12,804 bases of DNA from Aestuariicoccus sp032586235. Its GTDB lineage: Bacteria; Pseudomonadota; Alphaproteobacteria; Rhodobacterales; Rhodobacteraceae. Shown piece by piece: positions 7,667 through 12,804 of this stretch. Position 1 is the first letter of the stretch. Every line of letters begins with the position of its first letter. The translations under genes and the position numbers were made by a program. The stretch spans positions 1 through 12,804 of the forward strand of contig NZ_JAWHTD010000067.1 in assembly GCF_032586235.1 (NCBI RefSeq), in the 5' to 3' direction. A model generated the notes under the pieces. That model did no database searches. It saw only the letters and a program-made list of their open reading frames with translations, and was not told where the DNA came from.

Positions 7667-8025
7667 CAGAACTCGACCACCGTGCGACCGCCGGTCTCGG
7701 CGTTATCCTCGAGCCAGAGCTTCATCTGCCCCAGCATGGCCAGGAGGTTGTCTTCGTAGATTTTCGCCTTCGACGGCGTCGCACAGAGAAAACGGTCTGG
7801 CTGCCCAGAAAGAAGGTGCTCGACGCGCAACTCGAACTTTTCATCCCGATCATCGACCCGCGCCGTCGCCGGTCGGCGATCCAGCAGTTTCGTCTTCAGG
7901 AGATTCCGCTGCCGGATGATCTGCTTTTCCTCATGGGTCAGGGCCACCGAGAGGATCACCTCGTAATACGTGGTCTTGAACAGGAGACCCCGTCGCACCG
8001 TGTCATGACTGATCGACACCCGCAC
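7666..8025 (-). CDS. 119-aa protein of unknown function, first gene of the coupling-protein operon
   Basis: It starts at a GTG (8025) with no strong ribosome site, and a stop lies upstream in frame within about 60 bases, so no much longer form is possible. It ends in a TGATG overlap with the coupling-protein gene, which makes it an authentic operon member. The sequence is soluble, with a beta-rich start (YYEVILSVALT, 20-30), a basic helical stretch with EEKQIIRQRNLLKTKLLDR (32-50), a strand around FELRVEHLL (64-72), and an amphipathic helix EDNLLAMLGQMKLWLED (91-107). I do not recognise a family. An accessory role with the ATPase, such as regulation or substrate recruitment, is inference from position only. 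Confidence 0.7.
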   Translation of the reverse strand: MRVSISHDTVRRGLLFKTTYYEVILSVALTHEEKQIIRQRNLLKTKLLDRRPATARVDDRDEKFELRVEHLLSGQPDRFLCATPSKAKIYEDNLLAMLGQMKLWLEDNAETGGRTVVEF

Positions 8026-8190
8026 CGCTTCAGTATCCGAAAAGAATGAGGGTGGGCGCGGTGGGTTTAGATGCGAAAGCAGTTAAAGTCATGGTGGTGA
8101 TCGGGTCATTTTTGTTGCCGCCTGTGCCGGTATGTTCCGCGATGGTCCCCCATACTGGACCCCCATAGAGGTTGGGGGTCGCTATGGGGG
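8026..8190. promoter_or_regulatory. intergenic region ahead of the coupling-protein operon, with a repeat cluster
   Basis: About 165 bases lie between the two-TM protein stop and the operon's first start. The right end (8144-8192) holds four copies of a C5/G5 motif, described separately. The middle has G-rich runs (GGTGGGCGC/GGTGGGTTT near 8051-8068). No convincing promoter is seen for the operon. Position and repeats would suit an origin of transfer or an operator, but this is not proven. Confidence 0.35.
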
Positions 8191-8192
8191 TC
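8144..8192. repeat. clustered C5/G5 repeats with a perfect 11-bp inverted repeat
   Basis: GACCCCCATAG at 8158-8168 is matched exactly by its reverse complement CTATGGGGGTC at 8182-8192, with a 13-base centre. A third copy, GGTCCCCCATA, lies at 8144-8154, and the centre contains GGGGGTCG, a fourth, weaker copy in reverse orientation. The right arm overlaps the stop codon of the two-TM gene. As RNA from the minus strand it would fold strongly but has no U-tract, so a simple intrinsic terminator is unlikely. A protein-binding or transfer-origin site is an alternative. Confidence 0.75.
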
Positions 8193-8853
8193 AACCGCGT
8201 TTCATTGTGTCGCTGACGGCGCTCGGATTTACGCCCAGTTGCTCGGCGTTTGGGGGCTTCGATTGTGGCTGCGTGAAGTATGCGGCCTCTTCGTCGATCT
8301 TGGCTTTCGCATTGTTAAAACTGGAATACACCGTGCCCGCAAATTCATATCCCGCCTCGACGACGCGGATCGTCTTCTTTTTGTATTCGACGGTTGAACC
8401 GATGATGTGGTCGAGCTGCGGCAGCTTGTTCGAGACTGGCGGTTCCTTGCGGTAGCTGGCCTCACTCGATGCTTGCACCTCGGCTGTGATGTCTGCTCCT
8501 GCCTGCAATCCGGCGAGGGTGTTTTGCATCTTTCGGCCATGCGTCAACGCTTGCTGCGAAACCTCAAGCTGGTCACGCGCGATCTTGAGCATCTGCTGGG
8601 TGTATTCGGCGGTATCAACGCCCGCCCGGCCGATCTGCACAACAGCGAGGCCGAGGAAGCCAAAAAACACCAGCGCGACGCCCGGCGCTGCGGCCAGGAT
8701 AACTGCCATACCGTTCGTTCCACTGCCGAAAGATCGCACTTGGCTGGCAGCGCTTGCTCCACCAAACGCGGCGATACTGCCGAAAATAATTGCGACCCAA
8801 GCAATGAAGCCAAGAAAACTGAAAAGGCTGCGTGCGGCTTCATAGGATCTCAT
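8191..8853 (-). CDS. 220-aa membrane protein with two TM segments and a coiled region, function unknown
   Basis: The chosen ATG at 8853 is preceded at 9 bases by GGAGAGGAG (complement of 8863-8871), a near-ideal ribosome site; an in-frame TTG at 8964 extends the frame but has no such signal. Residues about 11-31 and 49-75 are hydrophobic and separated by a short Gly/Ser/Ala loop, giving a hairpin in the membrane. Residues about 80-115 are helical and charged (AEYTQQMLKIARDQLEVSQQ) and may form a coiled coil. A C-terminal part around TVEYKKKTIRVVEAGYEF (154-171) looks beta-like. There are no enzyme motifs. I do not recognise a family. It is on the same strand as the coupling-protein operon but separated by the repeat cluster. 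Confidence 0.75.
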   Translation of the reverse strand: MRSYEAARSLFSFLGFIAWVAIIFGSIAAFGGASAASQVRSFGSGTNGMAVILAAAPGVALVFFGFLGLAVVQIGRAGVDTAEYTQQMLKIARDQLEVSQQALTHGRKMQNTLAGLQAGADITAEVQASSEASYRKEPPVSNKLPQLDHIIGSTVEYKKKTIRVVEAGYEFAGTVYSSFNNAKAKIDEEAAYFTQPQSKPPNAEQLGVNPSAVSDTMKRG

Positions 8854-8862
8854 AGGCAATAA

Positions 8863-8871
8863 CTCCTCTCC
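8863..8871 (-). promoter_or_regulatory. ribosome binding site deciding the start of the two-TM protein
   Basis: GGAGAGGAG on the minus strand, 9 bases before the ATG at 8853, supports this start over the upstream TTG. Confidence 0.75.
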
Positions 8872-8933
8872 ATTCAGACAAACCGAACCACCTACGACAC
8901 CTGTGATTTGGTTGTATACTATTGTCCGGGCCT

Positions 8934-8964
8934 CATATCGTCGTAGGCGCCAGTTCGTGGTCAA
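8934..8964 (-). promoter_or_regulatory. weak candidate promoter for the two-TM protein
   Basis: TTGACC (8964-8959) and GATATG (8939-8934) are separated by 19 bases on the minus strand, about 80 bases before the ribosome site. The -35 is good and the -10 is poor. The gap between the HTTM-like gene stop and this gene is otherwise featureless, with no hairpin. Confidence 0.25.
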
Positions 8965-8978
8965 GGTTGTTATAACCC

Positions 8979-9971
8979 CTAATGCTTACGGAGTCTGACC
9001 GTAGCTTGTAATGATCTCGCGAGCCAACCAAAAATTGGCAGTGCCAGCACAAATCTTCGCCAGTGAAATTTCGACGGTGCAAAAGGTGACATCACAAATA
9101 GAATGCCGTTGATTAGAACGTGCTGCGGAAAGGTGATGTCAAGAAAGGCATAGGTCCCGAAGTGAAACGCAATCAGGAGCAGGCCCCAGACCCGAACGAG
9201 TTCCGGCCTAAAAGCCACTAAGATAGAAAAGAACTCAATATAGTATAGAGCGAGATAGAGTGGCCATCCTAGAATAGGTATGTCGATTATTAACCCTGCC
9301 CATAGCGGATCGGTGCCCGTCTCGAGTGATCTCTTTGCCAAGGTGTAAGCCATCGCCCAAGGATGAAATCCGCCAAGTTCGCCAATAATCAACATCAGCG
9401 TTGCGTCGAGAACTTTATAAATTCCTGATAGTGTGTAAAAAAATAGGATTAGTGTCGGAGCTACTCCAAATGCATACAGAAACCGTATCTTTGTGGCGCG
9501 TGGCAAATTAACTGATAACCGTGACGCATTTGGCAACAGCAAGAACACGAATGTGATCCACAACCATTCATGATAACCATGGTTTATCCCGCCGGCACTA
9601 TTGGAAAAGGCCGCGATTTGTAAAAACAACGCTGCCACTGCCAGGCGAACGAGGAAAAACCGCCAAAGAAAAATCGAAGCAAGGCCAACTATCACACAAA
9701 GGCTGGCCAAAATGTCACCTGCCAAATCAAGTGGCATCCGATCCATCCAAGCAAGAGGCCAAAGGAATGAAAAGCGATCAGCTTCATTGGCCTGGAGGTT
9801 TGAAAAAATACTTGCCTGACGATAGAACTGAACGGATGTATAGATATAGAAGAATTGCACAATCGAAATTGCTTTCAAAAACATTTGATCGTGTTCAGCC
9901 CAAGCTGGCGGGCGATGTTCTCGACCTGCAAGCCGATGACGTATATAGCGATTTAACCGCGACAAAGTCAT
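8979..9971 (-). CDS. HTTM-like polytopic membrane protein (gamma-carboxylase membrane-domain relative)
   Basis: 330 aa with many hydrophobic segments (about 30-50, 83-103, 106-124, 136-148, 164-188, 223-254, 260-278, 284-296, 306-320). The INHGYHEW block (129-136) before a WITFVFLLLP segment, SGIYKV (182-187) and FHFGTYAFLDITFPQH (269-284) resemble the HTTM domain, named from the horizontally transferred transmembrane region of vitamin K-dependent gamma-carboxylase. It lacks a long soluble C-terminal domain, so it matches the short bacterial HTTM form. Its ATG overlaps the preceding gene's TGA as ATGA. A DCC-type thiol oxidoreductase two genes upstream is a recurrent partner of HTTM proteins. 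Bacterial HTTM proteins have no settled reaction; quinone-linked redox or protein modification in the envelope is inference. Base composition is visibly AT-richer than the left third of the window. Confidence 0.72.
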   Translation of the reverse strand: MTLSRLNRYIRHRLAGREHRPPAWAEHDQMFLKAISIVQFFYIYTSVQFYRQASIFSNLQANEADRFSFLWPLAWMDRMPLDLAGDILASLCVIVGLASIFLWRFFLVRLAVAALFLQIAAFSNSAGGINHGYHEWLWITFVFLLLPNASRLSVNLPRATKIRFLYAFGVAPTLILFFYTLSGIYKVLDATLMLIIGELGGFHPWAMAYTLAKRSLETGTDPLWAGLIIDIPILGWPLYLALYYIEFFSILVAFRPELVRVWGLLLIAFHFGTYAFLDITFPQHVLINGILFVMSPFAPSKFHWRRFVLALPIFGWLARSLQATVRLRKH

Positions 9972-10453
9972 TTTTGACCCTCAAGAAATGTCGAATATGT
10001 TCCGTATATCTTTCGGTCCAGAATCTCACCGGTTTTGTAACGAACCAGGCTGTCATAACGGATGGCTGATATGTGGAACACCACGGGTTCATCAATTTTG
10101 AAATATCTGCGTTTGAGTACTTTCTCCAGATCATGACGACTGGGCAGACCGCGCATCTCGGCCACCCAAAGCTGACGTGCCATCTTGGTCGCTGTGATGT
10201 CCCTCGCCCTGGCATGCGGAAAAATGTTTGGAAGTTCGAAATAGAGGGCAGGTGGGTCGAACTTGCGGTCGCCTATTTGTGCAACTTCAATCACAAGCTC
10301 CCATGGAGTTTTCCGGACGCTTGTGAACAATGCCCAACTGAATACCGGAAAATACTCTCCTCTTGGAGAGTATACCCTGCCGGCATACTGCAAAATTGCG
10401 TAGCTGACAAAGAAGATTAAGATGAGCGATTTGAGTATTTCGAATTTTTTCAT
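9968..10453 (-). CDS. 161-aa single-TM, probably periplasmic protein in the HTTM operon
   Basis: A basic N-terminus (MKKFEILK) and one hydrophobic helix (about 9-24) suggest a signal anchor, leaving about 135 residues probably in the periplasm. The rest is mixed alpha/beta with many basic residues (PHARARDITATKMARQLW, LEKVLKRRYF) and no cysteine, so it is not itself a thiol enzyme. No strong ribosome site precedes the ATG; the start is chosen because it opens the signal anchor. It is followed by an ATGA overlap with the HTTM gene, so the two are co-translated. I recognise no family. Its position suggests it is a subunit or substrate-binding partner of the HTTM protein. Confidence 0.75.
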   Translation of the reverse strand: MKKFEILKSLILIFFVSYAILQYAGRVYSPRGEYFPVFSWALFTSVRKTPWELVIEVAQIGDRKFDPPALYFELPNIFPHARARDITATKMARQLWVAEMRGLPSRHDLEKVLKRRYFKIDEPVVFHISAIRYDSLVRYKTGEILDRKIYGTYSTFLEGQK

Positions 10454-10535
10454 TCAAAAATTTCTACAATGGTGGAAAGATATGATTCCGGAAAGGCATG
10501 GCGTAGCGCACTCGATATACTCAACTTGGAAATAG
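10454..10535 (-). other. 82-base gap inside the HTTM operon
   Basis: It lies between the stop of the thiol oxidoreductase gene and the start of the 161-aa gene. It is AT-rich and has no hairpin that would stop transcription, so the three genes are probably one unit. No small frame stands out. Confidence 0.4.
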
Positions 10536-10994
10536 TCAGTTCATTAGTCGCTTCTGAAATGAGGGGTCAGGCACAGCACACAGATCTGACCTGCCAAAAA
10601 GCGCGTAACGGTTTCGAGCAAGGCGCCGATAAAGCCAATTTCGAGCGGGTTTTGGCAGTATTCTCAGGATCAAAACAAGCCGGGCCCAGCCCCCGAAACG
10701 TCTACCCGCGTGCAACACTGCTTCGATATCCTGATGACCGATGCCACTGTCGATGAAAAGCCAGCTTTTGGGATTCTTGGGGTCGAGTCCGTAGTGACGT
10801 AGCAAGGCTGATCCGAGACGCGTCTGAACTGGGCAAATCAGCACAACGCCGGACCTGTCAAGGCGGTGGATCATACGTGCACCCCAGCTACAAACGGCGC
10901 ATTCCGCGTCCATTACGGCAATCGGAACGCTGTCGTCGAACTCAGGAACATTCGGATCATCGCGGTATGAAAATGCATGTGTCATCTTAAGCAT
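10536..10994 (-). CDS. DCC/DUF393-family thiol-disulfide oxidoreductase-like protein
   Basis: 152 aa from the ATG at 10994, or 149 aa from the ATG at 10985; neither has a clear ribosome site. The start IAVMDAECAVCSWGARMIHR (25-44) fits the DCC family: a beta strand, an Asp, then a C-x-x-C pair (Cys32, Cys35) opening a helix, as in YuxK-like proteins. The strand SWLFIDS (77-83), the helix DIEAVLHAGRRFGGW (89-103) and the ending YRRLARNRYALFGRSDLCAVP (122-142) are also typical. Family members are usually about 110-150 residues, so this is full length. No signal peptide is present, so the protein is expected in the cytoplasm or at the membrane face. It leads the HTTM operon and probably supplies thiol chemistry to it, an inference from repeated co-occurrence of these families. 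Confidence 0.82.
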   Translation of the reverse strand: MLKMTHAFSYRDDPNVPEFDDSVPIAVMDAECAVCSWGARMIHRLDRSGVVLICPVQTRLGSALLRHYGLDPKNPKSWLFIDSGIGHQDIEAVLHAGRRFGGWARLVLILRILPKPARNWLYRRLARNRYALFGRSDLCAVPDPSFQKRLMN

Positions 10995-11291
10995 GCTTTC
11001 TTGCTAGTTCTAATATGTCCAATGTATTTTACTTTGCCCCGACGACCAGACTGATTTCTGCCCTTGGTTTCACCCGACATTCCCCAAGTAGAACGCCGAC
11101 CGTTCCATGTTGCGGCGACTTTGGGCACTGATCAAGCTTCATGTGTCCGCAGTTTGCTTGTTCTGGCATCAGAAGCGCGCACTGAGCATGAATTGTGGCC
11201 TTGGCAGCCGGGTTGATCCAGTTTTCGGACGGTTAGGCATCCCATTGGGCAGACCAGTCGAGCCGGGTTTGTTCGAATTTTGTCGCCGACG
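10995..11291. other. intergenic region between the HTTM operon and the IS1380 transposase
   Basis: The part from about 11073 is probably the non-coding end of the IS. The part from 10995 to about 11072 should hold the promoter of the thiol oxidoreductase gene, which is read leftward; an AT-rich stretch around 11018-11033 (TAAAATAC on the minus strand) is the only -10-like sequence and has no good -35. Small frames on both strands here have no recognisable product. Confidence 0.35.
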
Positions 11292-12733
11292 TTACCATGC
11301 TGGAACCGGCGGCGCGCGCAGCCGTTGGATGGCTGTCATGATGCGACGGAACACTTCACCACTGACTGCAACCTCGGCCAGTTGGAAGGTGATGGCGCGG
11401 GCATGGCGGACGACGCGTGCCCCGATCTTGATCAACCGGGTCTGCAAGCTGGTCAGCGACCAGTCGGCCATCTCCTCGGGAAGGTCTGAGCCTTGCAGGA
11501 AGACGCCGAGATTGTAGGCCAATGCATGAAGCTGAAGGCGAACCTCGTTCTGTGCCATGCCCTTGCAAGACAGGCGCGTCCAGTTGATCGCCTGCTTGCC
11601 TTCCTTGATGTGCTGCTCGGCGGTGCCACGCTGATTGTAGAAGCGGATGATCCAGTCTGGGTCCATCGGCAGGTTGGTGACGACAAAGCCGACACGGGGA
11701 AACGGCTCGCCCGGGTGCCATTCGACTTTGGCAACAACGCGCCGGGGCTTGTCCCATGATGCCGCCTGATACTCGAAGTCGCCGTAGAAGCGCCGCACAT
11801 GGTTCGGCGGACGCCCCACCGGACGCTTGAGCAGATGCGCAACCCTGCCCTGAAGGACGCGATTGGCGCGCAGGCGGATGGCATAGAAGTAGCTCTCATC
11901 CTCCAGCAGCTCGTAAAGATCCGGGATGGCAAACGCGGCATCGGCTCGGAAGAACTGCATCAGGTGACGACCCGCATATCGCGCTATGACCGGCCTCAGA
12001 ACCTCTTCCCATCTGTCGGCGCTGTGCACAATGCCAGAGCGCAGAGCACACCGTTCGAGCTGCCCAAACTGGTTTAAGACAAACAGCGGGTGATAGCACA
12101 TGCAGCCGAAATGCCCGTTCCACGCGGTGCCTTCTTGCGCGCCGTGGGTCAGGCTGACCGAACTGTCCATGTCGAGCGTGATCCATTTGGGTGGGGTTGC
12201 GGCATGAACCCGGTCGATCCAGTGCCCCGATAAATCAGTCAGTGCTGCGCGATTGTCGGCTGTCGCCAGTACCTCGGTCTCGAACCGTCCCATCTGGCTG
12301 GCGGAGGCGGCCTGCCCATCAACGGCTCGTCCCCCGACGACCTGTCGCATCACCGGATCAGACGCCAGTCGGTTGGCGTCATTCACATCCTCATATCCGG
12401 CCAACCGACCGAAAACCGACTGACGCAGCAAGCCAACCAGGGAATGCAGACGATTGTGACCGGTGCGGGTATCGCGCAGCACGCTGTCTGTCAGTTCATT
12501 CAGGCCGAGCACCTCGTCCAGCTCCCGGAACAGCAACAGACCGCCATCCGAACTGATCTTCACACCATGAAACTCAAGCCGCACCCAACGGTCAAAACCG
12601 AGCCGAACAGCACCCAGTTCGTCTGCACCCTTCAGGTGATCCATGAAGACACCCTCCCCACTGCTTTAACGTGCTGAAATATAACACGTTACCGGCCGTT
12701 AGGATGCGAAAATCGGTACGTTACTTGGTCGGG
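11073..12733 (-). mobile_element. IS1380-family insertion sequence, apparently intact
   Basis: The transposase fixes the family. The ends are tentative: CCCGAC occurs reading inward at 11073-11078 and at 12733-12728, each followed at a few bases by CAAGTA, though the two ends align only with gaps. These ends give about 1.66 kb, the size usual for IS1380 elements. Flanking TTTCA (left) and TTTGA (right) could be an imperfect 5-bp target duplication. The presence of the element is secure; its exact borders are not. Confidence 0.5.
11292..12644 (-). CDS. IS1380-family transposase (DDE)
   Basis: 450 aa, full length for the family, with an unbroken frame. The ATG at 12644 is preceded by GGGGAGGG at 7-8 bases. 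The N-terminal part carries FHGVKISSDGGLLLFRELD (25-43) and the LLRQSVFGRLAGYEDVNDAN block (72-91). Catalytic positions are likely in ITLDMDSSV (155-163; Asp158 or Asp160), FFRADAAF (231-238; Asp235) and the YREK signature of IS4-like transposases: Tyr336, Arg339, Glu343 and Lys350 in YNQRGTAEQHIKEGK. It cuts and pastes its own element by a DDE mechanism. It is read toward the HTTM operon, so transcription leaving the element could reach the thiol oxidoreductase gene. Confidence 0.95.
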   Translation of the reverse strand: MDHLKGADELGAVRLGFDRWVRLEFHGVKISSDGGLLLFRELDEVLGLNELTDSVLRDTRTGHNRLHSLVGLLRQSVFGRLAGYEDVNDANRLASDPVMRQVVGGRAVDGQAASASQMGRFETEVLATADNRAALTDLSGHWIDRVHAATPPKWITLDMDSSVSLTHGAQEGTAWNGHFGCMCYHPLFVLNQFGQLERCALRSGIVHSADRWEEVLRPVIARYAGRHLMQFFRADAAFAIPDLYELLEDESYFYAIRLRANRVLQGRVAHLLKRPVGRPPNHVRRFYGDFEYQAASWDKPRRVVAKVEWHPGEPFPRVGFVVTNLPMDPDWIIRFYNQRGTAEQHIKEGKQAINWTRLSCKGMAQNEVRLQLHALAYNLGVFLQGSDLPEEMADWSLTSLQTRLIKIGARVVRHARAITFQLAEVAVSGEVFRRIMTAIQRLRAPPVPAW

Positions 12734-12742
12734 TTTGAACAA

Positions 12743-12776
12743 CGCCTTCAGGCGGACTGAAGGCGGAGATTTTGTG
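12743..12776 (+). terminator. orphan hairpin, possible intrinsic terminator
   Basis: A perfect 9-bp stem, CGCCTTCAG (12743-12751) and CTGAAGGCG (12757-12765), has a 5-base loop and is followed by GAGATTTTGTGT on the plus strand. The T-tract is short and displaced. No plus-strand gene ends just before it; it lies just outside the proposed IS border, so it may have belonged to a gene displaced by the insertion, or to a gene beyond the window. Confidence 0.45.
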
Positions 12777-12804
12777 TGGTGGGCGTGTGCAGGTCGGCGA
12801 ACAA

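Noticed and set aside
5516..7759. Very long open plus-strand frame (747 codons) opposite the coupling-protein ATPase
   Set aside because: The minus-strand frame has Walker A, Walker B and operon overlaps. The plus-strand translation is rich in Arg/His/Asp without motifs and is a high-GC antisense shadow.
8144..8192. CRISPR-like array
   Set aside because: The repeats are short, in both orientations and without regular spacers; no cas genes are present.
8854..8964. Longer form of the two-TM protein from a TTG
   Set aside because: No ribosome site precedes the TTG, whereas the ATG at 8853 has a near-ideal one.
10469..10756. Plus-strand frame opposite the thiol oxidoreductase
   Set aside because: No ribosome site or motif; the minus-strand gene has the CxxC and DCC-family pattern.
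11107..11517. Plus-strand frame overlapping the end of the transposase
   Set aside because: About half of it is antisense to a clear transposase, and the rest is probably IS non-coding end; no recognisable product.

Overview
The window looks like a high-GC alphaproteobacterium, most likely Rhodobacterales or a relative. This is inferred from overall base composition, GTG/TTG start use and the transposon families; no marker gene is present to settle it. It is a mosaic: a glycan-export locus, a conjugation-type DNA-processing module, an AT-richer membrane-protein operon, and two insertion sequences, one decayed and one intact.

Region 1 (about 1-4271) is a surface-glycan locus. A full-length ABC exporter on the minus strand is divergent from two plus-strand glycosyltransferases, one GT4 and one GT2. 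The obvious reading is assembly of an oligosaccharide on a carrier and its flipping or export across the inner membrane.

Region 2 (about 4272-4670) is the remains of an IS66-type element: the end of tnpA and a frameshifted tnpB, still joined by an ATGA overlap. It marks the boundary between the glycan locus and the next block.

Region 3 (about 4671-8853, all minus strand) reads from right to left: a two-TM membrane protein with a coiled region, then an intergenic segment with a cluster of C5/G5 repeats including a perfect 11-bp inverted repeat, then a tight three-gene operon. The operon holds a 119-aa unknown protein, a 691-aa VirD4/TraD-like ATPase and a replication-relaxation-like winged-helix protein. 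This resembles the DNA-handling half of a mobilisable or integrative element, but no relaxase or type IV secretion channel is seen here.

Region 4 (about 8979-10994, minus strand, clearly AT-richer) is a three-gene operon: a DCC/DUF393-type thiol oxidoreductase, a 161-aa single-TM unknown protein, and an HTTM-like polytopic protein related to the membrane part of vitamin K-dependent gamma-carboxylase. I consider this the most interesting set for a possibly undescribed envelope protein-modification or redox system.

Region 5 (about 11070-12733) is an apparently intact IS1380-family element, followed by an orphan hairpin terminator near the right edge. No tRNA, rRNA or CRISPR array was seen.
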